A stretch of 33,037 bases of DNA from Candidatus Freyrarchaeum guaymasense (GCA_030587405.1 JAUQZD010000067.1:1-33037); one strand, 5' to 3'. Numbered from the stretch's first letter, positions 25,399-33,037 are shown. Notes: generated by a model not told the origin, from the letters alone. Translations and numbers: made by a program.

Positions 25399-25593
25399 AC
25401 GTTCTTATCCTCCACTAAGCAAGTGTTTATTATTCAAACTTCATTTTAAATATTAATATAACATCTTAGGGTCCATTTAACGTTAAGTCGGCGTTAGACG
25501 TCTGACTTGTTAAGGAGAGGACGTTCCCCATGAATGGTCAATGACAGTTTCTCATGCGAATATTTATGTTGCAAAAATGTTTATAATCACTAG

Positions 25594-25610
25594 TTATAAC
25601 ATTGTTATAA
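25594..25610. promoter_or_regulatory. Palindromic operator/TATA upstream of the Fe-S operon
   Basis: TTATAACATTGTTATAA is a perfect inverted repeat (8-bp arms around a central T). It lies 78 bp before the iscS-like start, next to a TTTATAAT box. It may be the binding site of an iron- or redox-responsive repressor that covers the TATA element. The regulator is unknown. Confidence 0.5.
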
Positions 25611-25687
25611 GTTGCGATTAGGATAAACATGTTAATTAGTGTCAAAAAGGAAGATGGAAGAGCGAATTTAATGGTTTTTCGCTCGGC

Positions 25688-26932
25688 TTGGTGGTGGAAT
25701 TGACAGGTGATGTAAAAGAGCTAATTAAGGCCCATGCAGGCTTGGAAAAAGAGGTTTACTTGGATTTCGAGAATGCAAGTCCTGTGCCGGATGAGGTAGT
25801 AAGTGCCATGATACCTTACTTTAACAGGACGGCGTATGGGAACCCTACGCTCACCCACAAGCTAGGATGGGAGGCTTACGACGTCATTATGGAGTCGGCG
25901 AAGAAGATAGCCGGTTTTATAGGTGCTAGAAACCCGGAGGAAATAAACTTCACCCCAGGGGAAACCGAAGCCAACAATTTGGCGTTAATGGGAACGTGCT
26001 TTGGAGGAAGGAGGAAAGGTAAGAAAATTGTTATTTCCGAGATTGAGCCGTTAAGTATAATCCACGTTTGCCAGACGCTTGAAAAGTATGGTTTTAAAAC
26101 GGTGAGGATACCGGTGGATGGTGAGGGCTTCATTAACATTGAGATGTTGGAGGAGGCTGTTGACGAGGAAACGTTGCTGGTCAGCGTGATGGCGGTCAAC
26201 AACGAAATAGGAACGGTTGAACCGGTGAAAGAAGCCTTAGAGGTGGTGAAGGACAAAAACCCCGAAGCAGTATTTCACACCGATCTCTCGGATGCTTACG
26301 GCAGGGTGAAGTTTGATGTAGGAAAGGTGGAAGTTGACTTGGCGACGATAAGCAGCTATAAGGTTTTGGGCCCGAGAGGGGTGGGGGCTCTTTACGTGAG
26401 GGAGGGCGTTAAGCTGGAAAGAATCTTGGAGGGGCAAATCGGGACGCAGAAGTTATGGCCAGGCGTTGAGAACACCCCTCTAATTGTCGGCTTCACTGTA
26501 GCATCCGAAGAGGCGTTCAGAAACTTTGACGGGAACGTGGCACACATGAAAAGGATGAGGGATAAGTTGATTAATGGAGTCCTGAACAGGGTGGACGACG
26601 TCAGGCTAAATGGGCCGCTTGGGGAGAAAAGGGCGCCGGACAATGTTAACGTAAGCTTTCTCAGGTGTGAAGGGGAGGCGTTAACGATAGAGTTAAGCTT
26701 AAAGGGGGTTTATGTTTCTAGTGGAAGCGCGTGTACTAGGAGGATACTTCAACCAAGCCATGTCCTCTTAGCCATTGGAAGAGAGTTTGAGGAGGCGCAT
26801 GGCAGCATCTTAATGAAAACCACTCGGTATCATACCGATGATGACATGGATTACGTGCTTGATGCAATAGAGGAGGCTGTTGGAAGGCTGCGGAGTATTT
26901 ACGGGTCTATGGGGGAAACCGGTAATGTCTAG
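25688..26932 (+). CDS. iscS: IscS/NifS-like cysteine desulfurase, divergent active site
   Basis: The 414-residue class V aminotransferase-fold protein sits upstream of an IscU-like scaffold and overlaps it by 8 bp. Schiff-base lysine K225 (SSYKVLGPRGVGALYV) and the sulfur-carrying C349 (SSGSACTRR) are present, as is the PLP aspartate D199. However, residues that usually touch PLP are changed: the His of the usual EH pair is Pro (ISEIEPLSI), and the Gln of the D-x-x-Q motif is Asp202 (HTDLSDAYG). The reaction is expected to be cysteine to alanine plus persulfide, but these changes make another substrate possible. The start is TTG with GTG codons directly after; no clear ribosome site is seen. 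Confidence 0.78.
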   Translation: MVVELTGDVKELIKAHAGLEKEVYLDFENASPVPDEVVSAMIPYFNRTAYGNPTLTHKLGWEAYDVIMESAKKIAGFIGARNPEEINFTPGETEANNLALMGTCFGGRRKGKKIVISEIEPLSIIHVCQTLEKYGFKTVRIPVDGEGFINIEMLEEAVDEETLLVSVMAVNNEIGTVEPVKEALEVVKDKNPEAVFHTDLSDAYGRVKFDVGKVEVDLATISSYKVLGPRGVGALYVREGVKLERILEGQIGTQKLWPGVENTPLIVGFTVASEEAFRNFDGNVAHMKRMRDKLINGVLNRVDDVRLNGPLGEKRAPDNVNVSFLRCEGEALTIELSLKGVYVSSGSACTRRILQPSHVLLAIGREFEEAHGSILMKTTRYHTDDDMDYVLDAIEEAVGRLRSIYGSMGETGNV

Positions 26933-27428
26933 GATGCCTCTTCCTTACAGTCCGAAAGTCTTAGAATTGTTTAGGAACCCTAAGAACCTTGGAAGGATGG
27001 AGGATGCAACGGTTCACGCCGTCGCCGGTAACCCAGCATGTGGGGACATGATAACATTTTACCTTAAGATCGATGAACACGATGTGATTGAAAGGGCGAG
27101 CTTTGAAAGTTACGGGTGTGCAGCCAACATTGCAACTTCAAGCATTCTGACGGAGATGGTTAAAGGAAAAAAGTTGAAGGATGCATGGGGTCTATCATGG
27201 AAGCAGGTTTCCGATGAGATTGGCGGTCTTCCCTCAATAAAGTTTCACTGTGGAGTATTAGCTGTAGGAGCTCTAAGGCGAGCTATACGCTCTTACTATA
27301 AGAAGAAAGGTGAGAAGCCGGATTGGCTGCCTGACGAGTTAACTTTTGAGGAAAGGCAGGCGCTGGAAGAGGAGGAGTTAGCGAAAGTTCTTTCCAAGAA
27401 ACTCAGCAGAGGGGAGGAGAGAAAATAA
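26925..27428 (+). CDS. iscU: IscU-like Fe-S cluster scaffold
   Basis: The 167-residue protein has the three scaffold cysteines in their contexts: NPACGDM (about C39), ESYGCAANIATSS and KFHCGVLAVGAL. It assembles Fe-S clusters with sulfur from the desulfurase encoded just upstream. I use the ATG at 26925, which overlaps the iscS stop; an earlier frame opening at 26880 lies wholly inside iscS. A charged C-terminal extension (ELTFEERQALEEEEL onwards, about 35 residues) is longer than in typical IscU. The next gene starts immediately after its stop codon. Confidence 0.9.
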   Translation: MSRMPLPYSPKVLELFRNPKNLGRMEDATVHAVAGNPACGDMITFYLKIDEHDVIERASFESYGCAANIATSSILTEMVKGKKLKDAWGLSWKQVSDEIGGLPSIKFHCGVLAVGALRRAIRSYYKKKGEKPDWLPDELTFEERQALEEEELAKVLSKKLSRGEERK

Positions 27429-28655
27429 ATGTTTGACCCCTATAAGGTTAGAGAAGATTTTCCGATTTTTCAGAGGAAGATTGAGGGTGAACCGTTGATT
27501 TATTTTGATAACGCGGCTACCTCCCAGAGGCCAAGACAGGTAATAGAGACTATTAGAAGATTTTACGAGGAGCATAACGCTAACATTCATAGGGCGGTTC
27601 ACACACTTTCACAAGAGGCGTCCGAACTGTACGAGGAGGCACACGAGGAAGTAGCGAAGTTCATTAATGCAAAAGGGATTGAGGAGGTTGTTTTCGTTAA
27701 GAACACGACAGAGGCGATCAACCTTGTTGCCTACTCTTGGGGGTTAAGGACGCTTAAGCAAGGTGATGAAGTAGTTGTGACGCTAATGGAGCACCACAGC
27801 AACATTGTCCCATGGGAAATGATTTCGAAGATTAAGGGGGCAAGGGTTAAATACGCCCAAATTAACGATGATGGAACATTAAACTATGTCAGCCTAGAGC
27901 AAGCTGTGACTAGTAAAACCAAGATCATTTGCGTGACACAGATGTCCAATGTTACAGGGGTAATAAATGATGTGGAGAGGATCTCCAAACTGGCCCATGA
28001 GAACGATGCACTCTGTATGGTTGACGCAGCTCAGTCGGTTCCGCATATGCCAGTAGATGTTAAAAGTCTAGACGCTGACTTCTTAGCCTTCTCCGGACAT
28101 AAAATGCTGGGTCCAACAGGAATAGGGGTGCTATACGGTAAGGAAGATGTTCTGAGCGAAATGGAGCCGTTCCTTGGCGGAGGAGATATGATCAGGGAGG
28201 TAAGGTATAACTGGCGGGAGGGCGCATGCGAGGTCACATGGAACGAGCTTCCGTGGAAGTTCGAAGCAGGAACAGCAAACATATGCGGTGGGGTTGGGCT
28301 CATGGAAGCCATTAGATACCTTAAAAGGTTAGGAATGGAAAACGTACAAAAACACGAGAAGGAATTAACGGAGTACGCATTAAGAAGGCTTATGGAAATT
28401 GAAAAGGTAGAAGTTTACGGGCCCGTAAGGAAGGCAAGAGGCGGAATAATACCGTTTAATGTTAGTGGAGTAAACCATCACGACGTAGCCTTACTTCTTG
28501 ACCAATTTGGGATAATGGTTAGAAGCGGGCTTCACTGCGCGCAGCCACTACACCAGAGGCTCGGATTAAAAGGAACCGTTAGAGCAAGCTTTTACATTTA
28601 CAATACGCAAGACGAGGTTGACCGCATGGTAGAGGTTTTGAAGGAAATAGCGTGA
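27429..28655 (+). CDS. sufS: SufS-type cysteine desulfurase
   Basis: The 408-residue protein is a group II cysteine desulfurase with all usual residues: EHHSNIVPW, DAAQSVPHMPVD, the lysine of FSGHKMLGPTGIG and the catalytic Cys in RSGLHCAQP. It begins with ATG directly after the iscU stop, with GGGGAGGAG upstream. A second desulfurase in the same operon as an IscS-like one is unusual; the SufS here has a canonical active site while the IscS-like does not, so SufS may be the main sulfur donor. Confidence 0.93.
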   Translation: MFDPYKVREDFPIFQRKIEGEPLIYFDNAATSQRPRQVIETIRRFYEEHNANIHRAVHTLSQEASELYEEAHEEVAKFINAKGIEEVVFVKNTTEAINLVAYSWGLRTLKQGDEVVVTLMEHHSNIVPWEMISKIKGARVKYAQINDDGTLNYVSLEQAVTSKTKIICVTQMSNVTGVINDVERISKLAHENDALCMVDAAQSVPHMPVDVKSLDADFLAFSGHKMLGPTGIGVLYGKEDVLSEMEPFLGGGDMIREVRYNWREGACEVTWNELPWKFEAGTANICGGVGLMEAIRYLKRLGMENVQKHEKELTEYALRRLMEIEKVEVYGPVRKARGGIIPFNVSGVNHHDVALLLDQFGIMVRSGLHCAQPLHQRLGLKGTVRASFYIYNTQDEVDRMVEVLKEIA

Positions 28656-28668
28656 AGGGGGGTTAAGA

Positions 28669-28938
28669 ATATCTGCGGTAAAAGAGTATGTTGCACACAT
28701 TGAGGAGGCGTGCGGTGAAGAAAGGGACTTTATCGCCACATTAAAGTACGATAAGAAGGAGGAGGCTATGAAGAAAATCTTAAGTCGGGGAGAAGTTAAA
28801 AAATCACTGTCAGACCTGGTTTTTGACGTATCCTTCAAGAATGCTATAATACGCCTGTATAAAACTGGTAAGATGGTTGTGAGGAAGGTTGCAAGTAGAG
28901 ACGAGGTAGAGAGCATCCTAAATGAGCTCCTACGTTAA
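28669..28938 (+). CDS. Small unknown protein ending the Fe-S operon, no standard start codon
   Basis: An open frame of about 90 codons follows sufS by 13 bases. It reads as a real protein: charged, amphipathic, with KYDKKEEAMKKIL, VSFKNAIIRLYKTGKMVVRK and a DEVESILNELL end. An AAGGGGGG box lies just upstream, but the frame has no ATG, GTG or TTG until an internal ATG (28768) that would drop a third of it. ATA at 28669, six bases after the G-run, is the best-spaced start, so a rare start, translational coupling to sufS or a mutated ATG should be considered. I do not recognise the family; the beta-strand plus helix pattern is vaguely like small DNA- or protein-binding folds. Confidence 0.55.
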   Translation: MSAVKEYVAHIEEACGEERDFIATLKYDKKEEAMKKILSRGEVKKSLSDLVFDVSFKNAIIRLYKTGKMVVRKVASRDEVESILNELLR

Positions 28939-28970
28939 AAAAGGGAGAAGCTGAATGCTTTTAGGCTAAC

Positions 28971-29780
28971 CTAAAGAACGACTCTTTCATGGAAGCTGTA
29001 AACGTTCATTCTCCGTCCTCTAACAAAGCAGACCAACGTAACCCCAGTCTTTCTGGCAGCCTCAACCCCGGAATATATTGGGCCTGCAATGGAGGCCACT
29101 ATAGGGATTCCCACACGTGCCGCTTTTAAAACCATACCTGCCGGCTGCCTACCACTACTCACCAAGACGCACTTTGAAAAGTCAGTTCTCCTTAAAGCAG
29201 CGCTACCAATCACCTTGTCAACAGCGTTATGTCTACCCACGTCCTCAGCGAAAGCTACCAGAACGCCTTCATGAAACAGAGCTGCAGAATGAGTTCCGCC
29301 AGTCAACCTGAACAATGAAGATTTCCTGTTAAGGACGCTAACAAACCGTAAGAGCTGCCCTGCTTTAACCGTATAATCTGAAGCAACAAAGGGTTTACTT
29401 ATACGGTCAATTAAAAAATAGAAGTCATCCGCTAAGGAACCACACGAAGAGCGGACGACGCCAACCCTACTCGCAACCCTTAACCGCATCTCGACCTCAT
29501 CTAGACAGTTAACCCTTACAAGGTTACCCTTAACCTGAACATTTAAGATCTCGTCGACCTTTTTTATTATTGCATGGCTGAGAAGCCATCCAACACAGAG
29601 CTCTTTTAGCTGGTCAGGCAACGCAAGCAGTGTGGCGACGTGTCTCCTATTAACATGAAGGTTAACAGGAGCCTCAACGACTACAGGGTCGTTCACGAGC
29701 TCGGCACGGCCCCTACTCAAATCGACCCTTTTAACCTCCACTTTAACGCTTAGCACGTTCGCATTCATGTAATCCACCAT
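28971..29780 (-). CDS. fdhD: FdhD sulfurtransferase for formate dehydrogenase-type enzymes
   Basis: The 269-residue protein has the FdhD fold signatures: CVGWLLSHAII, TGGTHSAALF, EDVGRHNAVDKVIG and SSGRQPAGMVLKAA. FdhD takes sulfur from a cysteine desulfurase and inserts it at the Mo or W centre of formate dehydrogenases. The usual pair of cysteines (CxxC) is reduced here to one, in RSSCGS (about C110). It converges on the Fe-S operon, whose desulfurases could be its sulfur donors. ATG start. It implies a Mo/W formate dehydrogenase or related enzyme elsewhere in the genome. Confidence 0.92.
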   Translation of the reverse strand: MVDYMNANVLSVKVEVKRVDLSRGRAELVNDPVVVEAPVNLHVNRRHVATLLALPDQLKELCVGWLLSHAIIKKVDEILNVQVKGNLVRVNCLDEVEMRLRVASRVGVVRSSCGSLADDFYFLIDRISKPFVASDYTVKAGQLLRFVSVLNRKSSLFRLTGGTHSAALFHEGVLVAFAEDVGRHNAVDKVIGSAALRRTDFSKCVLVSSGRQPAGMVLKAARVGIPIVASIAGPIYSGVEAARKTGVTLVCFVRGRRMNVYSFHERVVL

Positions 29781-29844
29781 CTTAACCAGAACACAGCAAG
29801 ACAGATGTTACATCAGGAGGATAAAAAGTTAGTTGAAGTAGAGG

Positions 29845-30584
29845 TTAAGAGCCTTTAAGTTTCCTTATAATTATCTGGGCGACCCTCCTTCCGCTAAGCA
29901 GCATCCCTCCAAAAATAGGACCCATCCTAGGGGTTTGATACGGAGCTGCAACCGACATTCCTGCAGCATATAATCCAGGGCAGACCTCACCTGTATTATC
30001 TACAGTAAGCCTTTCAGCCTCCTCCGTCCACATGGACTTTTCACCCTCAACGAGCAAGTCTAGTTCAGGGATTTTTCTCGATGCTACAGCTAGTACTTCG
30101 GCGTCATCCCTGTACAGTCGACAACCGCCTTAGCCTTGACGCCTAATGGATCAACGTGAATTCCAGACATTATAACGGACGTCCACTGAATGACTACTCC
30201 TACAATTCTAGGCTGGCGTCTCCCTCTAAAAATGACGTCATCCACCGTTACACCTAAGATTATTTTTGCACCTGCATCTATGGCGCTGCTTGCAAGCTTC
30301 GCGATCATAGCTGAAGTGTCAACTACGAATAAGCCCTCCCTCACTTTCTCGAAGGGACATCCGATCTCTCTTAGGATCTCGTCTGCAGGCGATTGGACAA
30401 CGAGCTTGTGGAAAAACATTCCGCCTCCGCCTATTCCTCCACCAAACGAAAGCTTCCGTTCAAACACCACAGTTCTCAGCCCGGACCTAGCTACGTACAT
30501 GGCTGCTGTTAACCCTGCAGAACCAGCACCAACTATGACTACGTCAGCTTCAGATAGTTTAACCAGGTCTCTTGCGGGGTTCAC
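29845..30584 (-). pseudogene. thi4: Thi4-type thiazole synthase, frameshifted
   Basis: The minus strand encodes a Rossmann FAD/NAD site ([21 protein letters not shown]), [17 protein letters not shown], then [21 protein letters not shown]. Right after that the frame breaks: a shift of one base near 30105 restores [23 protein letters not shown] and the C-terminus [20 protein letters not shown]. The suicide cysteine of yeast Thi4 is replaced by His (SGIHVDP), as in archaeal enzymes that use free sulfide instead. The N-terminus is short of the usual start. The single break could be a real mutation, a sequencing error or, less likely, recoding. Its product is ADP-thiazole for thiamine, or related ribose-1,5-bisphosphate chemistry. 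Confidence 0.85.
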
Positions 30585-30624
30585 GCTTGATAGGCTTTTA
30601 TGGATGGATGTGTGTTTTGGCCTG

Positions 30625-31740
30625 TCAGGCGTTTCCCGTCATCGGGCTAAGCCTTGATGGGACTTTCGGGGGAACCCCGGAGCCCCACATCCGAAGGTTC
30701 AGGACAGCAACAACATCCCTATCAAGAACTAAACAACATTTTTCGCATTTCATTAGTCTGCCCTCATAGGCCGCCATGCGGCCAGAGCAGAGGGGGCATG
30801 TCTTGGAGGAGTAGGACGGGTTAACGTATTTAACTGGTAGCCCGAGCCACTTTAGCTTGTATTCGAGCATGAACTGGAACGTCCTAGCATTCCACTTCGA
30901 AAGCCTGCGGTTGAGGCCTCTGGCTCCGTGTAGGACCCTGCCTTTGATGCCCCTCAGGTCCTCGAGTATTGCCCCGCTACGTAGCTCCTTGAGCTCCCCG
31001 GCTATCCTAGCTGTCAGCTTATGCATGAAGCCCCTAGCCCTATCTTTTTCTCTCCTGGAGTACTTTTGTATGAGCCTCTCAGCCGTCTTGGGCTTGCGCC
31101 TGGATAGCTTCTGCAACCTCCTCCTCTTCCCCCTCGTAAATCCTGTGGACGTGGTATAGTTGCCTGAGGTCATACCTGACCACTCCCCCGTTGGTCAGGG
31201 CGGTCACGTTAGCCAAGTTCACGTCGAACGAAGCCCAGCCCCTGGGCTCGACACTTCTCGGTTTTCTCTTGAAGTTGATTATGAGCCTGTTCTCTGTTAG
31301 TAGTAGTCCGCTGATGGTGTCGAAGTCCTTTGCAGGTAGTCGTACCTTGCTAGGTCTACTTCTAGGTATTGTTTGTTTGGTTTGATGCTGATTTTGAGTT
31401 TTCCATCCCTGTACGTGAATAGTGTCGTCTTCACGTAGACCGTCTTCCCCGTTACTTTGGGTTTGGATTTCGCCCTCCCCCTGTTGCGGAGCTTTATCCA
31501 TCCCTTGGCTAGGCCTATGGCCGAGTTTATTGCTGAGTCGACGTAGTGCTTGGAGTACTTTCAGCTTTTCAGTAGGTTGTTCCTCAGCCTCCTCCTATCC
31601 CCGGCTCTGAATTTTAGGTGGGCCTTGCCACTTTCTGGGTGGGTGACGTGGCTCAGAACCCCTTCCAGCGCCTTCCTCTTCGCCTCAAAATATGCTTCTA
31701 TCAGGTCTCCCGGCGCCTCTACGGGGAACCCTATACGATT
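30625..31740 (-). pseudogene. tnpB: TnpB (RNA-guided nuclease family), broken
   Basis: Read from 31740 down: FPVEAPGDLIEAYFEAKRKALEGVL (split here as N-terminal helix), a TGA at 31563-31561 where homologues have Trp (LLKS-stop-KYSKHYVDSAIN), then a frame change near 31350, another near 31150, and an intact last 180 residues. The RuvC acids survive in separate frames: Asp of SFDVNLAN, Glu of AILEDLRG, Asp of LDRDVVAVLNLR. The zinc finger CPLC...CEKC is present. TnpB cuts DNA under an RNA guide made from the element's own end. One nonsense and at least two frame changes make it inactive. Confidence 0.8.
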
Positions 31741-31905
31741 TTAATCGCGGTTGCTTCCTCCTTCAAGTATTTTTTCTCCTCGCTCTCCGGGTCCTGCACC
31801 TTCCGCTTGGGCCTCGCCGCCCTGGTCCTGCCCTCCTTGGCCCACCTGGCAACGGTGTGTCTGTCGACTCCGAGGAGCTCGGCGACCACGCCGCTCCTCA
31901 GCATC
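31731..31905 (-). pseudogene. TnpA recombinase stub (N-terminal HTH only)
   Basis: From the ATG at 31905 the stub encodes MLRSGVVAELLGVDRHTVARW and a short basic tail, then stops. This is the MerR-like DNA-binding head of IS607 TnpA, about 58 residues, without the catalytic serine domain. It merges into the tnpB relic, so an internal deletion probably joined the two. Confidence 0.6.
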
Positions 31906-32004
31906 CTCCCCCTTCCTACCATACACACCACAAACACCAAAACAAGCAAACATAATAAACTTATCTAAAACACAACAGCTATACAAGGCGTTTTCAACAA
32001 TAAC

Positions 32005-32298
32005 TTGCGTAATTACTGCCTCGCCAAACTCTACATTATTCATTTTTCCACCTACCCAGCGAGTTGGGTAGAAGGTGTTAACAATCTTAACTACTGTAAA
32101 GATAAAAAGCAATTTTGTGCAAGATACCTCCTAAAAGAGGGGGAGGGTAAAACAGAGTGCGGTGCCAAGGTATGTGGAAAAGTCATTACATGTAAACCTG
32201 TTACGAGAAAGACGTGTTGCGTTAACAAGCTATACATGTTTTGCTTCGAGAAATGCTTGAAAAGATGGACGCAGCAATGGCTAAAACGGCAGATATGA
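32005..32298 (+). CDS. Small cysteine-rich open frame with TRASH-like pattern
   Basis: The second half of this 97-codon frame is rich in Cys spaced like a TRASH/YHS metal-binding finger: TECGAKVCGKVITC, then TRKTCCVNKLYMFCFEKCLKRW and a stop. Such fingers bind copper or other metals, often beside regulators. The first 30 residues look unlike a protein start, the start codon (TTG at 32005) is uncertain, and no good ribosome site is seen, so this may be a degraded gene. A plus-strand GGGGGAGGG lies within the frame. Confidence 0.35.
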   Translation: MRNYCLAKLYIIHFSTYPASWVEGVNNLNYCKDKKQFCARYLLKEGEGKTECGAKVCGKVITCKPVTRKTCCVNKLYMFCFEKCLKRWTQQWLKRQI

Positions 32299-32399
32299 TC
32301 AGGCCATTCTGTTAGCGCCCCCAACGCAAAGCAGGAAGGCAACTCGGTTAGACAGGTTAGCTGCACAGATCGCAGGTATCCGGTAGTATGGCAACGTCC

Positions 32400-32732
32400 T
32401 TATGAAGGCGTACATATTAAGTGTTCAGCGCGGAGCCGTGAACAAAGACCGCAAAACCTAGATATCACATCCTTAGGTGACAGACGTTCATTAGCTATCT
32501 CGTCAGCTATGTCTTTTATGATCTTCCTTACTTCACTTATGGATTCGATATTCTTTAAGTACTTTTCACCACGCTTAGAATATAAGTAATAACTTATCGC
32601 GGCTTGAGTGATACCAAGCTTTTTAGCGGCAACCACCTGCGAGAAACCATAATTTTCAATAAGCTCTCTAGCGATTAGGGAGCGAAGGGCAGGAAGCACG
32701 TAACGTACGATAATCTCACATGGAGGGCGCAT
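32400..32732 (-). CDS. Archaeal HTH transcriptional regulator (COG2522-like)
   Basis: The 110-residue protein begins MRPPCEIIVRYVLPALRSLIA, typical of a family of small archaeal regulators. A helix-turn-helix follows at about 30-55 (QVVAAKKLGITQAAISYYLYSKRG). The C-terminus has FCGLCSRLR and a last Cys, a likely metal or redox site. I use the ATG at 32732, where homologues begin; a TTG two codons earlier is possible. It lies 27 bp downstream of the cysteine-synthase-like gene on the same strand. Confidence 0.75.
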   Translation of the reverse strand: MRPPCEIIVRYVLPALRSLIARELIENYGFSQVVAAKKLGITQAAISYYLYSKRGEKYLKNIESISEVRKIIKDIADEIANERLSPKDVISRFCGLCSRLRAEHLICTPS

Positions 32733-32764
32733 AGCCAAACACCACCATTATTATTAGTTATTTA

Positions 32765-33037
32765 CTATTTTAAATAATTATTAAAGAGAGGCGTGCTCAG
32801 GTACTTTAATCCGCTGTCAGGCAGCACGGCGACTATAACTTTTCCTCTACCAAGCTGCTTAGCTTTCCTCAAAGCAACGTACATGATCGCTGCAGAGCTC
32901 ATCCCTATTAGCAGCCCTTCTTTCTGAGCGATCATTCTGGCAACCTCGAACGTTTTTGGCACTTCCTCCCGCGAGATCTCAACTACTTCATCGAAGAATT
33001 CTCTCTTAAAAAGCTAGGTTGGATATGGTTCGTTCGG
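32765..33037 (-). pseudogene. Cysteine synthase-like PLP enzyme, C-terminal part with in-frame TAG
   Basis: The gene runs off the window. The visible end has TFEVARMIAQKEGLLIGMSSAAIM and VIVAVLPDSGLKYLSTPLF, the C-terminal region of the cysteine synthase/O-phosphoserine sulfhydrylase family, including the GISSGA-like and LPDSG phosphate/cofactor segments. In the same frame, 18 codons before the first usable GTG (32962), a TAG at 33016-33014 splits PNEPYPT from LFKREFFDEVVEISREEV, which reads as continuous protein. So the gene is probably broken by a nonsense mutation; the rest lies outside the window. Confidence 0.65.

Larger units (their letters stand above)
30600..31950 (-). mobile_element. 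IS607-type insertion sequence relic
   Basis: A short MerR-like helix-turn-helix piece of the TnpA recombinase is followed on the same strand by a broken tnpB. That order and the HTH type fit IS607 rather than IS200/IS605. Most of TnpA (the serine recombinase domain) is missing, so the copy cannot move itself. Such elements lack terminal inverted repeats, so the limits given are approximate. The right end abuts the 5' end of thi4. Confidence 0.7.

Noticed and set aside
1..33037. CRISPR array, prophage or integrated plasmid
   Set aside because: No regularly spaced repeats, cas genes, integrase or phage structural genes were seen; the only mobile sequence found is the IS607-type relic.

Overview
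The window comes from an archaeon. It carries archaeal-type AdoMet synthetase, CdhA of the CO dehydrogenase/acetyl-CoA synthase complex, tetrahydromethanopterin C1 enzymes (Ftr, Mtd), methanofuran biosynthesis genes (MfnB, MfnE), a KEOPS subunit (Cgi121) and BRE/TATA promoters. Genes often start with TTG or GTG behind strong Shine-Dalgarno sequences. A tRNA-Pro gene interrupted by three short introns is a style known mainly from Thermoproteales and relatives, so I infer a Thermoproteota (TACK) lineage rather than a classical euryarchaeon. Sulfopyruvate decarboxylase (ComDE) next to a threonine-synthase-like enzyme suggests the cell makes coenzyme M. Together with the C1 genes this points to a methanogen or alkane oxidiser, but no mcr gene lies in the window, so that part is inference.

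Layout. 1-0.24 kb: a structured RNA candidate. 0.36-2.9 kb: a coenzyme M block (candidate cysteate synthase, ComE, ComD). 2.9-4.5 kb: a nucleotidyltransferase and CDP-alcohol phosphotransferase pair. 4.6-6.4 kb: t6A tRNA modification (TsaC/Sua5 facing Cgi121) and a phosphoribosyltransferase. 6.6-6.8 kb: three-intron tRNA-Pro(CGG). 7.0-9.4 kb: AdoMet synthetase and Mtd. 9.95-10.2 kb: a short encapsulated-ferritin-like protein. 10.7-14.2 kb: Ftr and CdhA. 14.2-14.8 kb: a gene-free, strongly G+T-rich spacer. 14.8-17.1 kb: MfnB, an Arf/MglA-like GTPase and MfnE. 17.2-18.9 kb: aspartate dehydrogenase and a radical SAM protein.

The right half mixes intact redox and sulfur genes with decaying ones. 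Broken genes are a large glycoside hydrolase (19.0-21.1 kb), an acyl-CoA dehydrogenase missing its middle (24.8-25.4 kb), a frameshifted thiazole synthase (29.8-30.6 kb), an IS607/TnpB relic (30.6-31.9 kb) and a cysteine-synthase-like gene with an in-frame TAG at the window edge. Intact genes are a winged-helix regulator, rubredoxin plus flavodiiron protein (oxygen detoxification), an HtrA protease, an Fe-S cluster assembly operon (IscS-like, IscU-like, SufS and a small unknown protein) and FdhD.

How the genes fit together: Ftr and Mtd carry out steps of the tetrahydromethanopterin C1 branch, MfnB and MfnE build the methanofuran carrier that Ftr uses, and CdhA joins the C1 branch to acetyl-CoA. 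FdhD serves Mo/W formate dehydrogenase-type enzymes, the Fe-S operon supplies clusters for CdhA and the radical SAM enzyme, and rubredoxin with FprA protects this anaerobic machinery from oxygen.
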